A stretch of DNA of 64,000 nt from Prevotella sp. Its GTDB lineage: Bacteria > Bacteroidota > Bacteroidia > Bacteroidales > Muribaculaceae. The stretch covers positions 1 through 64,000 of the forward strand of contig JAMPIK010000008.1 in NCBI GenBank assembly GCA_023662865.1. Reading direction: 5' to 3'. The stretch's first letter is position 1, and every line of letters begins with the position of its first letter. The translations under genes were made by a program, and so were the position numbers. Positions 50,598 through 60,500 of this stretch are shown in pieces. The notes beneath the pieces were generated by a model. The model made no database searches, had not been told where the DNA came from, and saw only the letters and a list, made by a program, of their open reading frames with translations.

Positions 50598-52442
50598 ATG
50601 AAAAAAATTCTACTTTCATTGTTAGTAACTTTAAGCGTTTTCTCTGCACGCGCTGCGGTCTATGACTACAGCATGTGCAAGGAAGGCGAGATTTCAGGTG
50701 TGGGCAACTCACAGTCCGGCATCACCTACAGCGCTTCCATCGAAGTGCCCGAGAATGTGGCACAGACTATGATTGGCAGCAAGGTAACCGGCATGAGCGT
50801 GGGTTTTGCACAGGGCAACAACAAGGTGCTCTACCTGTTTCTGACTTACGACCCCAAAGGCGAGCCCTTCTATGAACAAGAGGTACGCGTGAAGGTGAAC
50901 CGATACAACGACTACACTTTTGACACTCCTTATGTGATTGAAGGCAAGAAGTTCTACATCGGTTACCGCTACCGCACCAACACCTCCTCGGGTCGTCCTA
51001 TCGGCTTCGATGGTGACAGAGCTGCCGGTTCTCCGCTCTTCGCTCACCTCGGTGCAAAGTATGACGACGGCGAATACGAATGGATGACAGCCGAAATGTT
51101 CGGTAACTTGTGTATCAAAGCCACTATCGAGGGTGACAATCTGCCGTTTTCCGCAGCTATGCCCGCCGGCATTACTTGCGAGCAGAACTCCGGTCTCAAT
51201 TCCGACTTCCCTTACACATTGCGTTTCCGCAACTTCTCCAATGAACCCATAACCAAGTTGGGTATCCACACGAATGTGCAAGGCGTTGAGGCAGACAAGG
51301 AAGTGACCATCTCCGCTCCCGTACAGCCCGGTGCTTTCGGCGAAGTAGCCCTTACCGCAAGCTTTACCAAGGAGCAGCAAGAAGCTCCTCTCTCTGTGAA
51401 GATTACTTCCGTAAACGGCGGTGAAAACCTCTTTGCAACACAAGCAAGCTCCGCCACAGTGCTCGTTTCCAATTATGTACACCCGCGCGTGTTGGTTATG
51501 GAGAAACTCTCCGGTGTAGACTGCGGTTGGTGTCCGCGAGGCATCGTAGCCATTGAGCAGATGACCGAGGAATATCCCAACACCTTCATCGGAATTTCTT
51601 TCCAGAACTACTCTACAAGCGACCCCATGTACTGCGGCGCATATGACCCCGTGACAAGAGTTTACGCCTTCAACGGTGCACCCTCTGCATGGATGTCTCG
51701 CAACCGCGGCATCGGCAGCTACGATGCTTCTCCCTCTCCCACACACGCTGCTTACAATCAGCTCGCCGGTGTAGTCGGCGTTAACCTCAAGGTTTACGCC
51801 GAGATGGAAGAAGGCTCCAAGACCGAGCTCAAAACTACCACTACCGCCGAGTTCGGCACATCGACCGACAATACCAACTATGGTATAGCCATCGCGCTCA
51901 CCGAAGACGGCCTGGGCCCCTACACTCAGCGTAACACTTACAGCGGCGGTACCTACGGCTCAATGGGTGGCTGGGAAGGCAAAGAAACTCGTGTCTCCAT
52001 GGTTTACGACCACATTGCCCGCACCATTGTAGATTGGGACGGTGCTACCGGTGCAATCCCCGCAAATGTAGAGCTCGGCGAGCGTTACATACATGAACGC
52101 AATGTCACTCTCAAAGATTCATGGAATAAGGATAAGATTTCCGTTATCGCCATGCTTATCGACAAATCCACCGGCGAGATTGTGACAGCTGCCAAATGCC
52201 CCATCGGCACAAGCTTTGATGCATCAGTTGATATGGTGAACGATGCCTCCAACAGCATTGATATTCAGACAGCCGCCGGCAGCATCAGCGTGTATGGCGC
52301 AGACGCCGCTCAGATATTCTCAACCGACGGCAAGCAGGTGGCCTCCTTCCGCAACGGCACAGCTAACGTAACTCCCGGCATCTATGTAGTACGCGCAACA
52401 GCCAAGGGTCAAACCCTGACTCGCAAAGTCGCAGTACGATAA
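50598..52442 (+). CDS. Omp28-related thioredoxin-fold surface protein with T9SS sorting domain
   Basis: A 614-residue exported protein with signal MKKILLSLLVTLSVFSARA. Residues about 20-175 form a beta-rich domain of unknown function. An Ig/FN3-like part (about 180-290) follows. The Omp28-like thioredoxin domain begins near 295 with VLVMEKLSGVDCGWCPRGIVAIEQM, including the redox pair CGWC, and runs to about 530. The C-terminus (SVYGADAAQIFSTDGKQV, GIYVVRATAKG) is a T9SS sorting domain. It may exchange thiols at the cell surface or bind proteins, but the reaction is not known. A 15-bp-stem terminator follows. Confidence 0.82.
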   Translation: MKKILLSLLVTLSVFSARAAVYDYSMCKEGEISGVGNSQSGITYSASIEVPENVAQTMIGSKVTGMSVGFAQGNNKVLYLFLTYDPKGEPFYEQEVRVKVNRYNDYTFDTPYVIEGKKFYIGYRYRTNTSSGRPIGFDGDRAAGSPLFAHLGAKYDDGEYEWMTAEMFGNLCIKATIEGDNLPFSAAMPAGITCEQNSGLNSDFPYTLRFRNFSNEPITKLGIHTNVQGVEADKEVTISAPVQPGAFGEVALTASFTKEQQEAPLSVKITSVNGGENLFATQASSATVLVSNYVHPRVLVMEKLSGVDCGWCPRGIVAIEQMTEEYPNTFIGISFQNYSTSDPMYCGAYDPVTRVYAFNGAPSAWMSRNRGIGSYDASPSPTHAAYNQLAGVVGVNLKVYAEMEEGSKTELKTTTTAEFGTSTDNTNYGIAIALTEDGLGPYTQRNTYSGGTYGSMGGWEGKETRVSMVYDHIARTIVDWDGATGAIPANVELGERYIHERNVTLKDSWNKDKISVIAMLIDKSTGEIVTAAKCPIGTSFDASVDMVNDASNSIDIQTAAGSISVYGADAAQIFSTDGKQVASFRNGTANVTPGIYVVRATAKGQTLTRKVAVR

Positions 52443-52460
52443 TTTACACATATATTATAT

Positions 52461-52498
52461 ATAAGGCTTATAAAACTTATAATTTTTATAAGCCTTAT
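52461..52498 (+). terminator. Hairpin terminator after the Omp28-like gene
   Basis: ATAAGGCTTATAAAA (52461-52475) pairs with TTTTATAAGCCTTAT (52484-52498), a perfect 15-bp stem of mostly A-T pairs. It is followed by A rather than T, so it may act mainly as an mRNA 3' end stabiliser. Confidence 0.6.
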
Positions 52499-52554
52499 AA
52501 AAAACAGCTTGTAAATTGAAATTTCCAAATTGTAAATTAACTAATTAAGCTTCA

Positions 52555-54210
52555 ATGAAATCATTTACATCATTTCTTGCCGTTGCGGCATTCTCCATGA
52601 TGGCTGCCGGTGCACAGGCTGCCGTGCCTGTACCGCAGCAGTCAGTCAAGGACTATCAGCCGGCAAAAAACTCCAAAGCACTTGTAAAAGCCGCCGCGGA
52701 GGAAGAAGAGGAGACCTTTGTGTACAAAGGCAAAGGCACCTACCGTGATAACCTCGTTCACACCTATTGGATGGTAGATTCATACCCGGAATATGAGGTG
52801 GAGATTTACGAGAGCTCAAAAACTCCCGGCCTGTATCGCGTGATGAACCCCTACCTGAACTATCCGAAAGAGCTGATCGGCTCTCCCGGCGCTCTCAAAG
52901 ACAAAGACTATTACATCACTATTGATGCCTCCGACCCCAAGCACGTTCATATTCCGGAGTCTCACACCGGCTTTATAATCGCTACCGGTGAGGAACTCAT
53001 GGTATGGTCAATAGCCAACGACTACTACGATAACAAATACGGCAACTGGATACTGGCCGATCAGGAAGGTTGGTGCGGTACTCTTGAAGACGGCGCAATC
53101 ACTTTCCCCGTACGTTCACTGCCGATTTACTGCCACATTATCGACAGCGATGAGGAGGAAGACAAAGTATGGAAGCTTTCCAACGCCAGCGGTATGTTCC
53201 GCGTGAAACTCCCCGGGGCACCCGAACTTGATGTGAAAATCGAGGCTCCCGGCATCAACACTGATCACACCGAACTCACTTACGAGCTCACCTGGGGCAA
53301 AGACATCGAGACTGTAAAGGCCGCTCTCGTGAAAGGCGAGTACAGCGATGAGACTGCAAAAGCAATCATCGACGGCACTATCGCTTCCGAGACAATGCAA
53401 GGCGACGGCCCATTCACAACCCCCTATACAGGCGATGGCATCTACACTCTTTACACTATTCCCTACTACGAGGGTACTCCTCGTTATCAGGGCACACCCC
53501 GCGAGGTAGCTCACCTTACCTACGACATCGCCTTTGACGAATCCGAATGGCGCAAGTGTGGCACGGCTACATACCACGAGGCTATTGTAGGTTCCACCGA
53601 GTGGACCGGCTCATACTTCCCCTGGCTCGAAGAAGAGCATGATGTCGAAGTTGAAGAGAATGTACAGACTCCCGGTCGTATCCGCCTGGTGAACCCCTAT
53701 GGCCCCGGCTACCGCTATTATGCAGCCGACCAATATGACTCCTCTCGCAACTACTATCTGGTAGTAAACGGCGGCGACTCCGACGGCGTATTCATTGAGA
53801 AAGTAGACCACCTCGGTCTTTCACTCGGCGTAGACGGCTTCATGATCTGGTCAAAGGCCGGTCGCTCACTCGAAGAGGGCAAGACTAAAGATCAAGTTAT
53901 GAAAGAAGGCACTTTCGGTAAGTATGAGAACAACGAGTACACTTTCCCGAAAGATGCTCTGCTCGTAATGTTCCACGCTCACGAAGATGCAATCTACTGG
54001 GGTAACCACAACGGCAGCTTCAGTGTGAAATTCAAACCCGGCCAGATTATCGGCGGCACTGCCGGCGTAGCCGATGTGCTTACCGACTCTGACGCAACCG
54101 AGCAATACTACACAATCAACGGCATTCAGCTCCCCTCACTCGACGGTGCAGCTCCCGGCGTATACATCGTGAAACGCGGTGCCAAAACATCCAAAATCGT
54201 AAAATACTAA
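52555..54210 (+). CDS. T9SS cargo protein with an internal duplication, function unknown
   Basis: A 551-residue exported protein with signal MKSFTSFLAVAAFSMMAAGAQA. It contains two copies of a roughly 150-residue module, at about 60-210 and 325-495. Parallel parts are GKGTYRDNLV and GTATYHEAIV, YEVEIYESSKTPGLYRVMNPY and HDVEVEENVQTPGRIRLVNPY, KDYYITIDA and RNYYLVVNG, and GEELMVWS and VDGFMIWS. A linker with TELTYELTWGKDIETVKAAL separates them. The C-terminus (YYTINGIQLPSLDGAAPGVYIVKRGAKTSKIVKY) is a T9SS sorting domain. I do not recognise the module. It is followed after 19 nt by another cargo gene. Confidence 0.78.
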   Translation: MKSFTSFLAVAAFSMMAAGAQAAVPVPQQSVKDYQPAKNSKALVKAAAEEEEETFVYKGKGTYRDNLVHTYWMVDSYPEYEVEIYESSKTPGLYRVMNPYLNYPKELIGSPGALKDKDYYITIDASDPKHVHIPESHTGFIIATGEELMVWSIANDYYDNKYGNWILADQEGWCGTLEDGAITFPVRSLPIYCHIIDSDEEEDKVWKLSNASGMFRVKLPGAPELDVKIEAPGINTDHTELTYELTWGKDIETVKAALVKGEYSDETAKAIIDGTIASETMQGDGPFTTPYTGDGIYTLYTIPYYEGTPRYQGTPREVAHLTYDIAFDESEWRKCGTATYHEAIVGSTEWTGSYFPWLEEEHDVEVEENVQTPGRIRLVNPYGPGYRYYAADQYDSSRNYYLVVNGGDSDGVFIEKVDHLGLSLGVDGFMIWSKAGRSLEEGKTKDQVMKEGTFGKYENNEYTFPKDALLVMFHAHEDAIYWGNHNGSFSVKFKPGQIIGGTAGVADVLTDSDATEQYYTINGIQLPSLDGAAPGVYIVKRGAKTSKIVKY

Positions 54211-54229
54211 TTAATATCAAATTTCAACA

Positions 54230-57200
54230 ATGAACAAACTATTTAAACCTCTATGCCTTACGGCCACTCTTTCAGCCATGGCTTTCACAGCCTCGGCTCA
54301 GAGTGTGACAGAGTTCCCTCCGGTACTCACAAAACCGATGGCTGTCGCTCCGGCACAGGGAATGCAGCGTGCTCCGCTGAACACTGACCGTGGCCTCGGC
54401 GTGAAGATCTTCGCGGCCACTAACTATGACCGCGACCGCGCTCACCACTTCACTTGGTTCTGGAGCGAAACCCCATCAAAGCTCAACAAAATGGATCCCA
54501 TCTATCAGGTGGGCAACGTTGAAGAGGAAGACTTTCCCGCAATGTTCCGCGTATGCGCCGGAGCATGGCTGGGCGATGCTTACTATGCAATCCGCGTAAA
54601 GGACTACACTTTCGTGACTTACGTTGACGGTTGGTTGAAGGTTGACCCCAAAACCGGTAAATGGGAGAAAGTCAACGACTTGATCGACAATGCAGACAAC
54701 TGGCCGTATATCTATGACTTGGCTTGGAACCCCCAAACAGACAAGGCTTATGGTCTTGCAAACAGCGACAAGGCCGGCTCAAAAGCAAAAAGCCGCTTGA
54801 TGAACATCGACAAAGCTGCCGGTAAATGGACAACAACCGAGAAGTATTTCGATGAATACTATTTCGCAGGCGCGTTCAATTATTCCGGTGACTTCTACGC
54901 AATCCGTTGGACTTACGATGAAGACAACGCTATCACCGGTGCTCAGCTTGATGTCTTCGATGAGAATCTTGAATTTCAAAATGGATTTCCCATCACAGTT
55001 GACGGCCGCGCTTTCAAACCTTACTATCAGCACGGTCTTGAATTCGACTATACTACCGGCGAACTCTGGTGGGCCGCTACCGATGTCGAAGGTGCTCAAA
55101 AGATAGTCAAGATTGACCCCTCAACCGGTCAGACAGTCAACAAGGGTACACCCGGCTTCGCTGAGACACTTGTAGCTCTTTACGTTGACTACACCACAGC
55201 CGAGAGCCTTTCAGCCCCGGCTCAAATCAAGGAGCTCAACTACAATGTGAACTTTGACGGCGCCAACAAGGTGCAGCTCTCATGGACCAACCCCTCCACT
55301 CGTTGGAACCGTTTCTCCCTGAGCAACCTCAGCGACGTACGTATCTATCGTGATGACTACAGCGCTCAGCCCGTAGCCACTCTCGAAGCTGTCGGCAAAG
55401 AGGGTCAGCCCATGACATGGACAGACGAAGCCGCTCCCGCCGGCAAGCACACTTATTATGTAGTGGCTTGCAACGAGAAAGGTCGCGGTGTGCCTGACCA
55501 CATCGATGCCTTCATCGGCAAAGACGCCCCCGGTATGGTTGGCAATCTCGTTGCTTCAACCACCGACGGCAAGAGCGTTCACCTCGCTTGGACAGCTCCC
55601 GCCAAGGGCGATTCCGACGGTTGGTACGACAACAACGGCATGACATACAACATCACTCGTATGCCCGATGGAAAGAAAGTTACCGGCATCACCGAGCTTT
55701 CTTACGATGACATTGACATCCCCGAGGCTCAGTCTTACACTTACCACGTTTCCGCAGTCAATGCTCAGGGCGAGGGTGCCGCTGTTGTATCAAACGCAGT
55801 GCTCGCCGGCAAGAGCGTGCTGATTCCCTACAAGGCTGACTTCTCAGATCAAATTACAGCCGACCGTTTTACCGGCCTCGACAAGAACAGCGACGGTATC
55901 ACATTCAAGTATGATTACAATACCAACACCGGCGGCTATTCCATGACTCTGGTAAACACTTCTTCTCCCCAATATGACGACATCCTCGTTTCTCCCCCGT
56001 TGTCAGTAGAAAAGGGCAAAACTTACCGTGTTATTTACACAATGAGCGCCGGCGGTTACGGTTCTTCCGACCGCTACATGTTCCACGACTTCGTATTTAC
56101 CGGTGGCAAGGCCGCCACTATCGCCGGCCAGAGCGATGAGCTCGGTCGCATCGATGACTTCGAAACTAAGAGCCTCTATCCCAGATTTACAATCGACAAC
56201 TACTTCACAGCTGAAGAAACCGGCGAATACTATGTGGGTCTCAACATCTGCACACAGGATGAGAGCGACATGTGGTATTATGTAGACGGCTTCGAAATCA
56301 GCGAGGCTCCCGACAACGACCTCGCTGCCGAGAAGCTCGAAACTCACCTCCACGTCAGCACCAAGAGCGACAACCAATTCAAAGTGACTCTCTACAACAA
56401 CGGCAAGAACGATCAAAGCAACTATGAAGTGCAGGTGGCAGCCATCAAGCCCACCGGCGAACGTGTTGTAGTTGGTTCAACTACTGATGTTCCGGTTCTC
56501 AAATCTCACACAAGTGCTGTTGTTACCGTTCCCGGTCACGGCGGCCCGCAGGGTACCATCGACTATGTAGGTATCGTTAAGCTTGAAGGCGACGGCAAAG
56601 CCGACAACAACGAGACTCCCGTTGTAACCGTTGAGGCTGAAGAAATGGATCCCTTCAACCATACCGTTTCCGGCAACACCGAAAACACTTCAACTCGCAA
56701 CCCGCTCTGTCACTACACGGCTGCCAGCGCTTCACAGACTATCTACACTTCAAAGATGATTGGTCTCAAAGCCAACGAACCGCTCGTAATCACTCGCATT
56801 GCTTGGGAGTATGAAGGCAAAGACACCTTCGACGGCACCAAGGTGAAACTCTACCTTGAGAATACCGACAAAGAAGGCTTCGGCGATGCCGACGAAGAGA
56901 AGTATATGGTTCCCGTTACTTCCGAACCTTATTTTGACTATGAAGTAAGTGTAGCCAAGGGCATGAACTATATGGTAATCGACCTTGATGAGCCCTTCAA
57001 GTACGACACCAACAAGAACCTGCTGCTCACACTCACCAAGAACGAGACAGCTCACAACGGCTTCCTCACAGTGTTCCGCGCATTTGACGAAGACTGGTAC
57101 CTTGACAAGTTCCACACCCTCAGCTTCCAGGGTACATCAGAATTTGATGTAACCAATGCTCAAAACAAGGGTACACGCTTCCCCGAAGCACCGGTAATCC

Positions 57201-57487
57201 ACCTCTCCGTTGCCAACCTCAGCGCAGCCGGCGAGACCGGGAGCACTGAAATGGTTATCGCCGAAGGCGGTTCCGTTTACTTTGACTCAACCACTTCCAG
57301 CCTCGTAGCCAACGGTCTTGACGTAACTTCCGTATCAGCTTACAGCATGGACGGTCGTTTGGTAAGCACCGTAGCCAACGGCGCCAAGGCTGAACGCATT
57401 GCCATGAACCTGCCCTCCGGTATCTACGTAGTGAGCGCCACTTTGGCCTCCGGACGCACAGTATCCGTAAAAGTACAGGTACTCTAA
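54230..57487 (+). CDS. Large T9SS cargo protein with FN3 and choice-of-anchor domains
   Basis: A 1085-residue exported protein (signal MNKLFKPLCLTATLSAMAFTASA). Residues about 40-330 contain propeller-like repeats (TFVTYVDGWLKVDPKTGKWEKV, AYGLANSD, LDVFDENLEF, TGELWWAATDVEGAQKIVKID). Two FN3-like domains lie near 335-430 and 435-525. A choice-of-anchor J-type (cleaved-adhesin-like) domain covers about 535-690 (DDILVSPPLSVEKGKTYRV, MWYYVDGFEI), and beta domains follow to 1000. The C-terminal T9SS domain ends it (SAYSMDGRLVSTV, GIYVVSATLASG). It is probably an adhesive or ligand-binding surface protein. It starts 19 nt after the previous cargo gene. Confidence 0.8.
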   Translation: MNKLFKPLCLTATLSAMAFTASAQSVTEFPPVLTKPMAVAPAQGMQRAPLNTDRGLGVKIFAATNYDRDRAHHFTWFWSETPSKLNKMDPIYQVGNVEEEDFPAMFRVCAGAWLGDAYYAIRVKDYTFVTYVDGWLKVDPKTGKWEKVNDLIDNADNWPYIYDLAWNPQTDKAYGLANSDKAGSKAKSRLMNIDKAAGKWTTTEKYFDEYYFAGAFNYSGDFYAIRWTYDEDNAITGAQLDVFDENLEFQNGFPITVDGRAFKPYYQHGLEFDYTTGELWWAATDVEGAQKIVKIDPSTGQTVNKGTPGFAETLVALYVDYTTAESLSAPAQIKELNYNVNFDGANKVQLSWTNPSTRWNRFSLSNLSDVRIYRDDYSAQPVATLEAVGKEGQPMTWTDEAAPAGKHTYYVVACNEKGRGVPDHIDAFIGKDAPGMVGNLVASTTDGKSVHLAWTAPAKGDSDGWYDNNGMTYNITRMPDGKKVTGITELSYDDIDIPEAQSYTYHVSAVNAQGEGAAVVSNAVLAGKSVLIPYKADFSDQITADRFTGLDKNSDGITFKYDYNTNTGGYSMTLVNTSSPQYDDILVSPPLSVEKGKTYRVIYTMSAGGYGSSDRYMFHDFVFTGGKAATIAGQSDELGRIDDFETKSLYPRFTIDNYFTAEETGEYYVGLNICTQDESDMWYYVDGFEISEAPDNDLAAEKLETHLHVSTKSDNQFKVTLYNNGKNDQSNYEVQVAAIKPTGERVVVGSTTDVPVLKSHTSAVVTVPGHGGPQGTIDYVGIVKLEGDGKADNNETPVVTVEAEEMDPFNHTVSGNTENTSTRNPLCHYTAASASQTIYTSKMIGLKANEPLVITRIAWEYEGKDTFDGTKVKLYLENTDKEGFGDADEEKYMVPVTSEPYFDYEVSVAKGMNYMVIDLDEPFKYDTNKNLLLTLTKNETAHNGFLTVFRAFDEDWYLDKFHTLSFQGTSEFDVTNAQNKGTRFPEAPVIHLSVANLSAAGETGSTEMVIAEGGSVYFDSTTSSLVANGLDVTSVSAYSMDGRLVSTVANGAKAERIAMNLPSGIYVVSATLASGRTVSVKVQVL

Positions 57488-57503
57488 TCCCGACTAACTG
57501 ACA

Positions 57504-57547
57504 GACCGATAAGCGGCCTTCACGTTTATCCAAGCCGCTTATCGGTC
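57504..57547 (+). terminator. Intrinsic terminator between cargo genes
   Basis: GACCGATAAGCGGC (57504-57517) pairs with GCCGCTTATCGGTC (57534-57547), a 14-bp perfect stem followed by TTATTAT. Confidence 0.8.
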
Positions 57548-57575
57548 TTATTATATTAATTCAACACTATTACTT

Positions 57576-60500
57576 ATGAAAAAGAAACTACTCGCAATGG
57601 CGTTGGCCCTACTCTCCCTGCCAATAGCCGCCCAAGCCCAGAGCAGTTCCGGAGTTGTTACAAGCGACCCGTCCAATGGAACAGACCAGCTTCCCATAAG
57701 GACAGAGTGCGGATATTCATTATCTGAAACACTCTACACTGCTGCTGAAATGGGTACCGCAACTAACAATGCGGATTCATACACCATCAATGAGTTGTTC
57801 TATCCGGCATATACCACAACCATGCCTGCCGGAACATCAGAGGTGAAAGTCTTCCTTAAAAAGGCAGACAACTCTGTTACAGCCTTGGAGTCAAGACCTG
57901 ACATTTCAGAATTTACAGAGGTTCTTAGCGGTACAGTAAGCTTATCAACCGAGCCTGAAAAAGGTTTGCGTCTTGTGTTGGATAAACCCTATGCTATGAG
58001 CAAAGGAGAGGGTTTGTATGTAGCTTTATGGAGCAAAAACGATTATAATGAGTCTAAAGTTAAGTTCCAGAGTTATTCAGCAGATACAAGAAGAACCTAC
58101 TATACTTCGGATTATTTTACGCCAATTGATCTTGCGGATCTCAGTTCAAACTTCTTTGAGCCTGCAAATACCGCAGTCGGTCTGACTATTACTTATACGG
58201 CAGGTGGCGGCGAGCCCGCAGCCGAAACAAAAACCGGAGTTGTTACAAGCGACCCATCCAATGGAACAGACCAGCTTCCCATAAGGACAGAGTGCGGATA
58301 TTCATTATCTGAAACACTCTACACTGCTGCTGAAATGGGTACCGCAACTAACAATGCGGATTCATACACCATCAATGAGTTGTTCTATCCGGCATATACC
58401 ACAACCATGCCTGCCGGAACATCAGAGGTGAAAGTCTTCCTTAAAAAGGCAGACAACTCTGTTACAGCCTTGGAGTCAAGACCTGACATTTCAGAATTTA
58501 CAGAGGTTCTTAGCGGTACAGTAAGCTTATCAACCGAGCCTGAAAAAGGTTTGCGTCTTGTGTTGGATAAACCCTATGCTATGAGCAAAGGAGAGGGTTT
58601 GTATGTAGCTTTATGGAGCAAAAACGATTATAATGAGTCTAAAGTTAAGTTCCAGAGTTATTCAGCAGATACAAGAAGAACCTACTATACTTCGGATTAT
58701 TATACGCTAATTGATCTTGCGGATCTCAGTTCAAACTTCTTTGAGTCTGCAAATACCGCAGTCGGTCTGACTATCACCTACACGGCAGGAGGTGAAGAGC
58801 CTACCCCTGAACCGGATCCGTATGTAGACTTGGCAATCAGCGAGTTCACAGGTTCTACCAAGGTTTCTGTCGGTGCTTCCGGCTCTTATGAAATTGTATT
58901 GAAGAATGAAGGCACGAAGACTGCTTCCGGCTATACTGTTGAAGTTTACAACGTAGACACCAACGCGGCTCTTGCTACCATCACCGATGGTAAGGATATC
59001 TTCCCCGGCTTCTTCAACACTCTTACCACTACTGTTCAGTTTGACACTGAAGGAACATACACTCTCGGCGCTCGCGTAATCGCTGTCGATGATACAGAAG
59101 CGTCCAACAACGTAAGCGCAGAAACAATCAAAGTAACCGTTGTTGACAAAGGCTTCCTCCCCAATGCCTTGACTATGACCCTGCCCAATGCTGACGGCAC
59201 TGCATATAGTGCAAATACTCTGTTTAACCGTGACTGGAATTACAGCGGTTCTCAGGTAATGCTCAAAAACCAATATTTCGCAGGCATGACACAAGATTTG
59301 CAACTGCAAAAACTCGGTCTGCGTGTTGTAAATTACAGTGGTCAAGCTCAAGTTCCTCTCAAGATTTCTTTGGCTCAGGCAGAACCCGGCAGAGAAGCAC
59401 TTGCCGCATTAGCCGATCTTGTTCCGGCTGAAGACTTTACTGAAGTATTTAACGGTAATATGGAGATTGTTGTTGACCCCACAAGCGAATATACCGTATG
59501 CTGGGTAGAGTTTGATACTCCGTATGTACTTGAAAAAGACAAAGACTTGTTTATCAATGTTTCAACTACCGGATATGACGGTTGTCCCAACCCGGGATTC
59601 CGCGCTGCAACCCTTGATTACAAATCAATGATTTACTATCGCGGTTCTGAGGAATGTGACGTTTACTCCTCATCAGCAAAACGTTATACCCAAGCTACAA
59701 TTCCTTTGTTTGAGTTCCAATATGCTCTTGTTCCGCTGCCTGATGTAGTCGACCTGCAGGCTTCTGCTCTAACTCTGCCTGAGGCTGTAACTGCTAATGA
59801 AGCTGCTACTTATAAGGTTGAGGTGAAGAATGCAGGTACTGTTCCCGTTGAAGAGTTCTCTGTTGAACTTCTTGATATGACAGACGAGGCCAATCCGGAA
59901 GTACTCGTATCCAAGGACTTCGAGCGTCAGCTTCCCGTCGATGCTACTACTATCGCCAATGTTTCTTACACATTTGAAAAAGAAGGTACTTACAAGATTG
60001 CCGCTCGCGTAACAATGACCGGCGACCGGATAGCCGACAACAATACTACCGCCGTTGCTGAAGTAACAGTAGCCGAGGCAGCCACAGTCGACCTCCAAGC
60101 TGCCGCTCTTACTCTGCCCGAAGCCGCCAAGGCTCAGGAAGCCGCTACATTCTCCGTTGAGGTTAAGAATGTGGGCAACACAGCTGTTGAAAGCTACACA
60201 GTAGAACTTCTCAATATGGCCGACGAAGCCGCTCCCGCAGTGCTCGCAACAAAAGAGGTGACCGAAGCACTCGCTGCCGAAACCTCCGCAACTGTTGAAC
60301 TCAGCTACACCTTCGCCGAAGCCGGTGAATACAAACTCGCCGCTCGCGTAAATGCCGAGGGTGACGCCGTAGCCGACAACAACGCTACCGCAACAGCCAC
60401 TCTCAACGTAGCCGCCGCCGACGTAACCGACCTTCAGGCTATAGCTCTCATTCTCCCCGCTGATGTGAAAGCTACTGAAGAAGCAGCATACAAAGTTGAC

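Noticed and set aside
57651-58793. Assembly error as the cause of the 585-bp repeat
   Set aside because: The copies differ at about seven sites and keep one frame, which a pure assembly duplication would not produce. It cannot be excluded fully without reads.
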